61,421 nt of DNA from Ardenticatenaceae bacterium (GTDB lineage Bacteria > Chloroflexota > Anaerolineae > Promineifilales > Promineifilaceae), in contig JASJCR010000043.1 of NCBI GenBank assembly GCA_030065875.1, forward strand, positions 1-61,421. Reading direction: 5' to 3'. A program made the translations under genes and the position numbers. Below are positions 35,576 to 48,100 of this stretch, piece after piece. Under the pieces are notes generated by a model that did not search any database, had not been told where the DNA came from, and saw only the letters and a program-made list of their open reading frames with translations. Each line of letters begins with the position of its first letter. Within the stretch, counting starts at the first letter, position 1.

Positions 35576-36046
35576 ATGTTCATCAAATTTTCCCACAAGC
35601 GATTGGAAGAAGGCCAGGGGCTAATTGAATATGCCCTTATTTTGGTCTTGGTTTCTATCGCTGTCATCATTACTCTTTCACTTTTAGGGGACAGTATCGG
35701 CGGTGTTTTCTGGCAGGTTGATGCGGCTCTTAGCGGCCAAACGATCACCGGCAACGGCACCGAATATGTCGTTGGTGGATTCTCCGCTTCCAGCAGTGGT
35801 GGCCCTGCAGTTTGCTCTGTCCAAACATCCACTTTTGTCGTCACCGTATTACAAAACGGCTCACCTGCAGCCGCTGGACAAACCGTTTCCGTTTCTATCT
35901 CCGCAACTGGGGGGGCCTCTGGTTCTGCTTCAGCCACAACGGATGCCAGTGGACAGGCTTCTTTTGGAGCTCAAACGGTATCGGGCAATTGCTCAGGTAG
36001 CGTAACAATTAGCGCCGGTGGCAGCTCGCGCAATACCAATTACTAA
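35576..36046 (+). CDS. Flp/Tad-type pilin with C-terminal Ig-like domain
   Basis: A 156-residue prepilin. The leader ends EEG (residues 11-13) and the mature part starts QGLIEYALILVL, so cleavage after Gly13 gives Glu at +5 and Tyr at +6, the Flp prepilin signature. The hydrophobic helix runs to about residue 42. Flp pilins are usually 50-70 residues. Here about 100 further residues, rich in Ser/Gly/Thr, form an Ig-like (invasin/Big-type) beta-sandwich with VVTVLQNGSPAAAGQTVSVS and ATTDASGQASF, ending SSRNTNY. That makes it a pilin with a displayed beta-domain. No tad ATPase, platform or prepilin peptidase genes are in the window. A clean intrinsic terminator follows. Confidence 0.88.
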   Translation: MFIKFSHKRLEEGQGLIEYALILVLVSIAVIITLSLLGDSIGGVFWQVDAALSGQTITGNGTEYVVGGFSASSSGGPAVCSVQTSTFVVTVLQNGSPAAAGQTVSVSISATGGASGSASATTDASGQASFGAQTVSGNCSGSVTISAGGSSRNTNY

Positions 36047-36059
36047 ACTCCCAAATTCC

Positions 36060-36090
36060 GGGCAGGAGAAGAACAAACTCCTGCCCTTTT
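36060..36090 (+). terminator. intrinsic terminator after pilin gene
   Basis: GGGCAGGAG and CTCCTGCCC form a perfect 9-bp stem around a 9-base loop, followed by TTTT. It lies 13 bases after the pilin stop codon, so the pilin is expected to be its own transcript end, with the giant gene at 36187 read from a separate promoter or by readthrough. Confidence 0.9.
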
Positions 36091-36186
36091 GTTATTTCTC
36101 TCCAACGTGCCCAAACACTCCGCCTTAACAAAATTAACGCCACGGGGATTAACGTGACCGTGGCTGCCTCTTATTAGGACAATCGC

Positions 36187-39100
36187 ATGAAACGCTTTGC
36201 TTCTTTTGGTCCCTCCACTCGTAATTTTCAAGCTTTAATATGGACATTAGCCACCTCTTTTGGGCTTCTGGCCTTTTCGCTGGCGGCGATGGATAGTCAG
36301 ACGGCCGCGGCCTTTGCCCCCGGTGCCGGTGAAACAGCCATCGATTCTAGTCCGCCCGAAGCCGCTCTCGCCAATCCCAACGTACTTTACGTCACGGCCG
36401 ATGGCACCGGCACACAATGTTCCATCGCGCAACCGTGTTATTTGCACACGGCCGTGGACCAGGCCGCCAACGGATACGAAATTCGCGCTGCGGCCGGCCT
36501 CTATGACCAGGAGCATGCCGTCGGCGGCGTGACCAACTTGCCGACCCTCTACATCAATAAAAGCCTCACCATACTGGGTGGGTTCACAACCACCAACTGG
36601 ACCGACTTTAACCCAGAAGTGAACGTGACTATTTTGGATGGCCAAAATACCCGACGGGTCGTCTGGCTGCAGAGCGGCATTGGCTCTCTGGAAGGGTTTA
36701 CCGTTCGCAACGGTTTAATCAACGAGGACAATGGTGGTGGTATCTACGTGGACGCCAACGCCACTCAGGTTGTCGCTTTTAATCGCATTCACGATAATGA
36801 TTCCACTACTGTCAATGTCAATGGCGTTACTACGGGGGGTGGAGTTGAGATTCTGGGCCAGGCCACGGTGCTTGCCAACCAGATTTACAATAACACGGCT
36901 AGCTTAGGTGGTGGTGTGTTTAGCCGTTCTGGCGGCACGATTAATCTGATTAGCAATGTTATTTACGACAACAGCGCGACTTTTAACCCTAGTGGTGGTG
37001 GCGGTGTGGGTTCCCAAAGCACGGGCACGCTCAATATTTGGCACAATACAATCGTCAGCAATCAGGCAGCTGCTTCTACCACTGGTGGTGGTGGTATTGG
37101 CCTCTTTGATGGAACGGTAACCGTTTACAATAATATCATCGCCAACAACACGGCCGCCGGAGGGGATGCGGGTCTGGTTATTGATACTTCATTCGGCGGT
37201 AATCCCACCGTTACCGGCAGCCACAACAACCTGTTTAACAATACCACCAATGTAACCCTGACCGATCCGATTTCAGGGGACCCACTCTTTGTCAACGCCG
37301 CCGCAGATGATTACCGCATTCAGGATACTAGCCCCAGCCAGGACGCAGCCACGGCCGCCTTTTCGTCCGATATCGATTTTGAACGCCAACCCAGACCCTT
37401 TAATGGAGTCGCTGACGCTGGTGCGGATGAATATTACCCGGCCGGAGCAACCTGTTTTGCCCGTGTAAATGACGGCACAGGGGATGGCGAGGTGTTTGTC
37501 GACCTGCAGACCGCCGTTGACCAGGCTCAAACCGGTGATTTGATCAAAATTGCTGGTGTCTGTACCGGCACCGGCACGGAAATCGTCACCATAGACGAGG
37601 AAGTCACCCTTCAGGGCGGCTATCAGCTCACCAACTGGCTTCCCAGCGAACGAGGCCAGGTGCCCACGCTGTTGGATGGGGAAAATAGCCGCCGCCTGAT
37701 CGTGATTACGGCCGGTTCCCCTACAGTTGACAGCCTCCGCCTAACCAACGGCAATGCCACAACCGGCGCGGCCGTTCACGTAACCGGCAGCAGCCCCCAG
37801 ATTTACAACAACGTGGTCTTCAACAATACCGCCACCAGCGGTGGGGCAATCGCCGGTGAGACGGGCACGGCACCCAGCGTGGAATTTAACACGATTGTGG
37901 ACAACAGCGGCGATGGGGTTAACCTCGCTGCAAACGGCACGGTTCAAAACAACATTATTTACGACAATACGGGGACGCCCACCAGCGGCGGCCTGATCAC
38001 CGCTTTTAACCTCATTGGTGTAGACCCTCTGTTTGTCGACGCACCGGGCGGGGATTACCGGATCACTTCCACCTCACCCGCCCTCGATTTTGGTGATCCC
38101 AATGCCACCCTGAATAGCGACTTTGAAGGGGATCCCCGTCCACGAGGCCAACGGCCGGATGCCGGTGCGGATGAAGCCAATAGCTATCCTTCCGTCCGCT
38201 TCAACCCTGCCAGCAGCACGATTGACATAGAGCGCGGCACCACCTTGAACGTTCCGCTTGACCTGATCAACGATGGGACACTGGCGGGAAACTGGGACAT
38301 TATCGTGCAGCAGGTGCAGGGGTGGTCGCTCAGCTTTCCAGCTCAGATTTCTAATTTGGCCGCTGGCGCCCAGGTAGATTTGGGTGTTGTGGTCACCGCT
38401 CCGGTTGGGGCCACGCCGTTGACGCCGGAAACACTCACCTTTACCGCCACCTCTCAGCTTAATACCAACGCCCAGGCGGTGGCAACGGTGCAGCTTAACG
38501 TCATCCCCATTCGCGGGGTAACCGTCACCCCCGTTTACTCTGAGACCCTCCTCCCCGGGGAGGTGATCACTTTTGAGCACACTATCGAAAACACCGGTGA
38601 GTTCACCGATACCTTCCGCGTCCAAATTTTGGATGATCCGTTTGGATGGGGCACGCTGTTTACGGCCGATTTGATCGAAGAATCTGATGGGCAATACGAT
38701 GTGGTCATCGCTTCCGGAGAGACAACCCAATCATTTGTGCGCATCGACGTTCCGGAATTCGCTCCGGCCGGGTTCGCCAACGAACTCCTTTTGCAAGCGT
38801 ACTCCCTGGCGGAGCCGGCCGTGCAGGATACGGTAACCGATACCGTCACCGCCAAGGCCACGGTTGGCACGCGCTATGTTTCTACCCAGGGAAATGACAC
38901 CGACAATAATTGTCGCGTGGCCACGAATCCCTGTCGTACCGTTGCCCGAGGTGTCAGTCAGGCTTCCACCGGTGATGAAGTTCATATCGCCGTCGGTAAC
39001 TATCAGGAAACGGTAGAGATGGCCATCAACACCACCCTGTCTGTGCGCGGGGGCTGGGATAACTTATTTACCGAACAATCCGAAGAGCTGGATGAGCAGA

Positions 39101-42100
39101 ACGGCACGGTCATTTCCGCTGCCGGGCAAGATCGTTTATTTAATGTTTCAGGTGGGGCAACCAACCTGACAATGGAATTTGTAACCTTGAGAGACGGCAA
39201 TCGCACCTCGGGTGGCGCGATTTTCCTGCGGAATGGCGCTCAGGCCACCTTAAGCAGCATCGCCTTTTTGGACAACCAGGCCACGCGCGGCGGGGCTGTC
39301 TACATGGAAGCAGGCACAACGGCCACGATCACCGGCAGCCGCTTCCGCCGCAACCAGTCGGTCACCGATGGCGGTGCCATCTACAGCGAAGGGACCCTGA
39401 ATTCGTTCAACAACCTGTTTGAATCCAACCTCGCCGGTGATGAAGGTGGCGCAATTTATGCCAGCAGCCCGGCCGCTGTCGCCTTTTGGCACAATACGGC
39501 GCATGACAATGAAGCCCAAACCGGTGGCGTGGTTTATCAGGCTGGTGGCACGCTGATTGCCCGGAACAACAATTTCACCAGCAACAGCGCCCCTCAAAGC
39601 AGCGCGATTCACAGCGCGGCCGGGTCCTACGATGCCGACCACAACAATTTCTGGAACAACAGCACCCCGGTCCGCAACCAGCCGGCCGGTGCAAACAGCA
39701 CCACCCTCGATCCGCTTTACACCGACAATTTGTATCGCCTCGCCCCCACATCTCTCCTGCTCGACATCGGTGATCCCAACGCCCCTGTCGATGATGACTT
39801 TGAGGGCAATCCGCGCCCCAGCGACCAGGGCTTTGACCTGGGCTGGTATGAGCTTGCAGGGTGTAGGGCACAACGAGACAGCACCATTTATTTCAGCATT
39901 CAAGAGGCGCTTGAGGCTGGCGGCAGTAACTTGATTCAGGTTTCGGGTATTTGCCGCGGCGTCAATACGTTTGTGGCTGACGGCACGCCCGTTAGCCAAA
40001 CCGTCTATATTACGGAAAGCGTGACCATCCAGGGTGGATGGAATGCTGATTTTGACAATGACGTGACCGAGGATCCCGTAGAGACCTTTATTAATCCGCA
40101 GGGATTGGGACGCGGTATTTACATCGGTGATGGCGCTTCTCCAACGATCGAGTCGATTGCCATTATCAGCGGTACAGCCGAGGGCTTGGGCGGTGGCCCG
40201 GCCGATGAGGACGCCGGCGGCGGCATTTATGTGGCCAGCGGCGCACCTACCTTTAGTCAGGTTGGCATCTACAGCAGTACGGCGACCATCGGTGGTGGCT
40301 TCTACAACCATGAGGGTGCCCCGGTCTTTACGATCATTGGTGACCACGAGACGGTTCTGGAGAACACGGGCGAGGTACGCGTCAGCGATTTGGCTTATAA
40401 CCAGGCCACAATCGGTGGGGCGCTGTACAGCTACAGCGGCACTCTGACCCTCAGTCACGCGTTTGTGCGCTGGAACGATGCGGTGACCGGCGCCGGCGTG
40501 TATCTCGATACCGACACGGCCGCAACCCTGGTCAACAACGTGCTTTACCAAAACGTGGCCAGCGGTGACGGTGGCGGCCTGTATAACAGCGCTTCTAATG
40601 CGCAAATCTGGCATCAGACCTTTTATCAAAATGAGGCTGCAAACGGTGGTGCTTTCTACAACGCGGGTAGCAGCGCCACCCTACACAACAATATCTTCCA
40701 GGAAAATACGGCTGCCACCAGCGGCCCAGCCATTTTCCACAATGCCACCGGCCCTGACTTTGACTACAACTATTATCATGCCCATACGGGTGCGCCGGTT
40801 ACCGGCACATCGCTGGGCGCAAACTCCCTGGACAGCGCCACGCCTCCTGGGCTGCTCGCTCCAGGTTTGGGCGATTTCCGCCTCGAATCAACCAGTGCTG
40901 CAATTGATATTGGCGATCCGGCCACGCCGTTTCTGGTTGACTTTGAAGATGATTTGCGCCCCTCCAACCAGGGCTTTGACCTGGGGGCGGATGAACTGGC
41001 CGGGTGTTATGCGCGGGTTGACGGCATCATCTATGGTAGCCCGCAGGTTGCCCTGCAAAATGCCGACACGGGAGATCAAATCGATGTCGCCGGGCTTTGT
41101 CTGGGGGTCAATACCGTCAACACCGGCGGGCCACTGGGCACCATTAGTCAGACGGTGTATATCAGCAAGAGCGTGACTTTCTTGGGCGGCTGGCGCGATG
41201 ATTTCTCTCAGCAGGATGCAGTTACCACGTTTGACGCCCTTGGCCTCGGCCGGGTTGTTTACATCGCTCCCGGTATTACCGCCACCCTGCAAAACATCGA
41301 CCTTCGCGGCGGCGATGCCACGATAGCCGGCGGAAACGGTCACGGAGGCGGTGTCTATGTCGATCAGGCTGATGCGACGCTGGAAATGCTCAACATCTTT
41401 GAAAACAACGCCACTCACGGTGGCGGCATTTACATCGCCAACGCTTCGGCCGTCGTGCAGATGGGCAACCGTATTTCTGAGAATACGGCCGTCAACGGGG
41501 GGGCGATCTACGTCAACAACAGCACCGGCATCGCCCAAATCCACAACAACTTTGTCTTTAGCAACACCGTGACCAACAACGGTGGCGGTTTTTATAATGA
41601 GGCCGGGAACAACCTGTGGCGCCACAACACGCTGCACGCGAACGCGGCCGTCAACAACGGTGGTGGCATCTACATTGCCGCTGCTTCGCCGCAGGTACGC
41701 AGCTCCATCTTCGTTTCCAACACCGCAACCACCGGCAGTGGTGCGTTTGGCCAGACCGGCAGCTCTCCGGTGGTGGGGTACAACGATTTCTTTGGCAACA
41801 GCGTGGGGGGCACGGTCGCCGCTGGGACCGGTGACCTGGCCGTCGATCCGGGCTTTACTAACATCACGGCTGGTGATTACACCATCAGTTTGGGCTCGCC
41901 CGTGGCCAACGCCGGTGACCCCAACTCGACCGTTTCTGAAGATTACGAAGGGGATGTCCGCCCCTCGCAACAGTATCACGATATGGGTGCTGACGAAGTG
42001 GGCGACTGTTATGCCCGTATCGTTGGCCAAGGCCAAATTTATTACTCGGCTCAGGTGGCCATCGACGCGGCCCAGGCGGGTGATACAGTTGAGATTGATG

Positions 42101-45100
42101 GCTTGTGTATGGGTGTTAATCAGCAAACGATTAACGCCGTTCCCAGCACCCAGGCTCTCTACATCGACAAGGATATCATCCTCGACGGCAGCTGGGATTC
42201 CGGCCTGACCGATCGTATTATCACCGTTATTGATGCTGAGGGGAAAGGACGTGTCCTCTATGTTGCCCCGGGCGTGACGGCCGAAGTGCGCAGCCTGCAC
42301 CTTATTAACGGCGATGCCAACAGTGCCGGCTTTGCGGCCGGGTTGGGCGGCGGTGTGTACAACGCCGGGGCGCTGACCCTATCCCAAAGCCAGCTGCGCA
42401 ATAATGCCGGAACGGATGGGGCAGGCTTCTATCAGGCCGGCAGCGGTTTGGTAGAACGGAGCAGCTTCAACAACAACATCGCGACGGGGAACGGTGGGGC
42501 GATTTACATTGACGGTACGACAGACGTGCAAAATAACTTCATGTTTGACAACCAGGCCGTCAACGGTGCGGGCATCTATCGCACCGATGCCACCGCCAAT
42601 ATCTGGCACAATACGCTTGTCGCCAACACGGCAACTAGTAATTTAGGTGCCGGTATCTTTGTTGAAACGAACAGCGGTACAATTGGAAGCAATATCGTTG
42701 ATGCCAATATTGGCTCCGGTATCCATGCCCTCTTGGCCGGGGGCAACATCCGCTACAACAACGTTGTCGCCAACACCAACGGCAACTACTCTGGCCAGGC
42801 GGCCGACGTTCAGGGTGGCATCTCAGCCGTCCCCACATACGTCGGAGGATCGGATTTCCATCTGCTCGATGGTTCGGCCGGGATTGATGTAGGTGATCCC
42901 AACTCCCCGATTGTCGATGACATTGATGGGGATATTCGACCCATCAATCTGGGCTTTGATATCGGTGCGGATGAGGTTGGCTCCTGCTTGATTCGCGTCG
43001 TTGGAGATGGCAGTACACCCACGCAAGATTTTGGCGTGCTGCAGGACGCCATCGACTACGCCGAAGCCAACGGCCTGACGGAACTGCTCGTGGCCCGTGG
43101 TGAATGTACCGGGGTGCGCGAGCGAAACGGCCAGACTCAGTTGGGCTACATTAACAGCGATTTGAACTTTTACGGGTCCCGTGCCCGGCCGGATTTTGCC
43201 CAGACTGACGATTACAATATGGATGGGCTATATACGCCGAGCACTCTTTTCAATGCGACCTCTGACGGCCGCGTTCTCTACATTGCTCCCGGTGCTAACC
43301 CAACTTTTGAAAACATCGCCTTTATCGGCGGACAGGCGTTGGGTGAAAATGGGGGCATCATTTACAACGCCGGTAACAGCGCTTTTACCGATATCGCCAT
43401 GTGTGAAGGGATCGCCGAGAACGGTGGCATTCTTTACAATGCGCCTGCTGGCACCGTAGACGTTTCCGGGACAACCGTGCGCCTCGGCTCTTGTATCGTG
43501 CGCATCATCGTCGAAGCTGATGACGGCACAGAAATATCAAATGAAATTCTGCCTCTCGAGGGCGGTGGCTTTGCTACCCAAAACGGGGGCGTCGTCTATA
43601 ATGACGGCAGTATGCAGCTGGGTGGCGTCGGTGTGTACGATGGCCTGGCCCAGGTGGGCGGCGGAGTTTACAACAACGGGCAGCTCGATATTCGAAACGC
43701 CCTGATTCGAACCAACGAAGCGTTATTCGGAGACGGTGGTGGTCTGTACAACACCCCCAACGCGCTCAACTCGCAATTTACGAACGTTGGGTTCTACGAT
43801 AATGCTGCCTCCGGAAACGGTGGGGGCATGTACCACAGCGATGGCGTGACCCTGCTGCTGCACCACGGAACCTTTAACCAAAACAGCGCGAGTGAAGGTG
43901 GTGGTCTGTACAATCTGGAAGACGATTTCACCATCAACAGCACCATTTTCTACGGCAATGAGGCCACGACCGGCAACAATGGGGCGATCCAGTCGGTCAA
44001 TCACGTCACCAACAACGATGTTGGCCTGGATTACAACAACTTCTTCGCCAACACCCCTCAACAGTCGAGCATCGGCTTTGGCAGCAACGTCATTCTCGAA
44101 GACCCGCTGCTCTTCGGCTCTGTTCTGCTCGACGTGGATTCACCGGTCATCGACCAGGCTGACCCGTCTCTGGTGACCGCTGATCCTCGGTTTGAAATCG
44201 ATCTTCGTGCTGAGCCTCGGCCGGATGGCGGCCCTGAAAACGCCGGGGCGGAGGTTTCTCCCTACCGCAGCGACATCGGGGCGTATGAACACATCAAGCG
44301 GTATGCGTGTGAGATCACACCCCTCGACCCCAACCCGGTCACCGTGGTTGCCGGCAGCGAGCAGCTTTATGAGATTCGGGTGCTCAACGCCGGGCAGGAT
44401 ACGGCATATGGCCGAATGGGCTATCGCGACCGCATCACGGTCCGTTTAGAAAGCACCAGCCAGGGTTGGGGGACGCTCGTGGGTGGCGACGTGCAAACGG
44501 TGGAGCTGGACTTCTTTGAAGACGCCAATTTTACCGTTTCTGTACAGACCCCGCTCACCGCGCTGGTTGATGAGACGGAAACAACCGTTATTTCCTGCGA
44601 GTCGGCCACGACGGGCGCCAAAATTCAATCGAGTTACGTGACCGTCATTGCCGAATCGCCTGGTGTGGTGATCGAACCGGACCATCCGCAAATCACCAGA
44701 AAACCCGGTGATGTGATTACCTACACCCATGTGATTACCAACGTGGGCAACGGGGCGGACACGTTTGAATTGATCGCTAGCCCCGGCCCGAACTTCGCCA
44801 ATGCGGTCTTTGTAGACGAAAGTGGTGTGCCGCTAACTCCGGCCGAACTCACTTTCCCGCTCAACGTGGGCGAAGACATCTCCTTTACGCTGCAGGTGAC
44901 GGTGCTCGATACCGCGCCACAGGGTGGGATTGCCACACCTGGGGCGGTCGTGCGCTCGACAACCGATCCAACCGTGACCGACGCGGCCCAGAACCCGATC
45001 TTGATCGACTTCACGACCGGGACTCGTTACGTGGCTCAGGGGGACACGGCTGACATCAACAACAACTGTACGCTGGCAATCAACCCGTGTGCCACCATGC

Positions 45101-48100
45101 AGCATGCCGTTGACCAGGCCTCGGCTGGTGATTCCGTACATGTTTCTACAGGGGTGTACACCAACGTGGTGACCGCCACCATTAACAGCGAAGTGGTCAC
45201 CCAAACACTCCTGATCAACAAACCGATTACCATCGTGGGTGGTTTTGATTCGAGTGATTTGTTCACCCAGTTCCAACCGATCACCAACGCCGTGCGCATT
45301 GACGGAGATGAGGATTGGCGCGCTGTCTACGTGACGGATGGCATTACCGCCACCCTAGAAGGCGTCTTTATCAGCAATGGCTTTAACGACCTGGCGGGCG
45401 GCGGTATCTTTAACCAGGGAGCAGATCTCTCCCTCAAAGGAGTTGTGGTTGTGTCTAACACCGCTACCTTTGGCAGCGGCATTTACCACGAGAGCGGCCG
45501 CCTGTTCGTGAACAGCTCGGTCTTTTTTGAGAATAACAACCTCAGCGGTTTAGAAGGCAACGGGGCCGGGATGTATATTAATGGTGGTGATTTGGTGTTG
45601 GAAAACAACACCTTCCGCAGCAACAGAACCATCTTCATCTCATCAGATGTGCCGCCAATTGGCACAGCCGGTGGTTATGGCGGCGGGTTCTATCAGGAAG
45701 GCGGGTCGCTCACGTTGCTGAACAACATCTTCAGCTCAAATCAGGCTAATAATTACCCTGATAGCGGCGGCGATCCGACCTCAGCTTACTTTGTCACCTC
45801 GACCGTCAACGTGATTGATCGTGGGTACAACATCTACGACGCAAACGAGGCCAACCTGCCCCTGCTGGCCACCGAAATCGTGACCGATCCGCAGTTTGTG
45901 GACATTGACGATTTCGACCTGCCTGCAGGGTCTCCGGCCATCGACGCCGGGACCTCGGCCGTCTTTACAGGCCTGGATATCGATGGCCAGCCGCGACGCA
46001 TGGGCGTGGCCATTGATATCGGGGCGGATGAGTTTTTCCAGGAGCCAAACTTCCTATTCCTGCCGGAAAACTTGACGGCTACGATTGACAGTGGTGCGGT
46101 TCACACATACACCTTCACCCTGACAAACACGGGTGAATTTACGGACGACTACACCATCGACCGCCTCAGCACGCCCAACGGCGGGACCGGCTGGGGGTAT
46201 GAGGTGATTCCGACGGCCGTAAACAGCCTTCCTGTGGGTGAGGCGGTGACCGTCACCTTGACAATCACCGGCGGATCACCTGGATTTGTCGATGTGACCA
46301 ACCTCACGGCCGCCTCGGTTACCGATCCAAACCTGACGCGCGTGGTGACGGCCACGACGACGATCTCTCAAACGGCCGGCGTTTTACTCGAACCGCCGCG
46401 TTCGGGTGGGACAGAGCCGGACAGCACCATCACTTACACCCACACGCTGACCAACACCGGTAACGGACCAGACAGCTTCGACCTGACCGTAACCGGTCAA
46501 ACGGCCCCGTGGAGTGTAACGGTTGTGCCGACGACCACGGCCCAGCTGCTGCCAAACGAAAGTACGCCGGTGACCGTCACGGTTACACCACCGGCCGATG
46601 CCCTGTCCGGAACGGTGCACGTGGCGGAAATCACCGCTGTTTCGGTCGTCGATCCGGCCATCAGTGATACCGTCACCGACACGACAACCATTTTGCCGGT
46701 TTTCGGGTTAATTATCGACCCAACCGCGGCCGGCTATACGGTGCCGGATGGGCAAACCGCCGTTTACACCCATACTCTGACCAGCCAAAGCAACGTAACC
46801 GATACGGTGACCGTTGACGTCTTTGGAGCGGGACCGGCTTGGTTAGTGGGTACCAGCACGCCAAGTGTGGAGCTGGTTCCCTTCGGTTCAGCCGTGATTT
46901 CCGTTTCGGTTAATGTCCCGGCAGGCAGCACCGGGCTCGTTCACACGATGACTGTGAGGGCGACCTCGGCGTTCAGCACCGAGGTGCAGGCCACGGCCAT
47001 AAACACGACCACCGTGCAAACGGTGCGCAGCGTGACGCTTGAACCCAGCCAGGCCATTTCGACGACGGCCGGGCAAACCGCCGTTTTCGCCCACACCCTG
47101 ACCAACAGCGGTAACGTGACCGACAGCTTTACGCTGAGCGCGAATTCAAGCCAGGGCTGGACGTTTACCATCGACCCGCTTACCAGCGGCAGCCTGGCGG
47201 CCGGTGAAAGCATCCCCGTGACGGTTTCGGTGACCGTTCCTCCGGGCACGCCGGTCGGTACGGTTGACGTGACCACGGTAACGGCGACCTCAACCAATGT
47301 GGTCACCGTCACCGACTCAGCGGCCGACACGACCACGGTCATTACCCAAACGGCGCCGATTCTGGGCGTGGAGATCGATCCGGATAATGCGACAACGGTG
47401 ACGGCCGGGCAAACGATCTTCTATTATCACACCGTGACCAACACGGGCAGCAACCCCGCCACCATTGATCTCGACGTGTCTTCGAGCGAGGGTTGGACAG
47501 CGGTGCTGGACAATGTCAGCCTAAACCTGGCGGCCAGTGAAGCTGTCCAGGTGGAGGTCAGCCTGACGGTTCCCGGTGGAGCCACGGTGGGGACAGTTGA
47601 TATAACGGTCGTTACGGCCACAAACTCGGCCGATGCGATGGTCTTTGACACGGCCGTGAACACGACGACGATCACCGATACGGCCGTGGTCCAGCTTGCG
47701 CTCACGCCCACGGCAAACGCCCAAGATGGGGCGCCGGGCGAAATGGTTACGTACACCCACACCCTGATTAATCAGGGTAACCAGGTGGATACAATCTCGC
47801 TCGAGGCTGTTTCGGATAACGGCTGGACGGTGACGGTTGATCCAAGAAGAGCCACGCTAGGCGCGGGTCAGCAAGCGCCGGTTGTCGTGACCGTGCAAAT
47901 ACCGGCTGCGGCAGCCGGTGGTTCAACCGACCGCACGACGGTGACGGCAACCTCTGGCAATGATAGCTCTGAGCAGGCCACGGCCGTGAACACAACCACG
48001 GTGGTCGAAGCCGGAACCTTGATCTATCTGCCGGTCATTCGCCAAAGCTCCGGTGGGGTTAATCCGCCCCCTTCACCGACGCCAACCGCAACCCCCGTCA

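Noticed and set aside
36247..46691. Long antisense open frames inside the giant plus-strand gene (for example 39250-40629 and 40888-42300 on the minus strand)
   Set aside because: They are reading-frame shadows of the repetitive, GC-biased coding sequence, with no start signals or recognisable domains.
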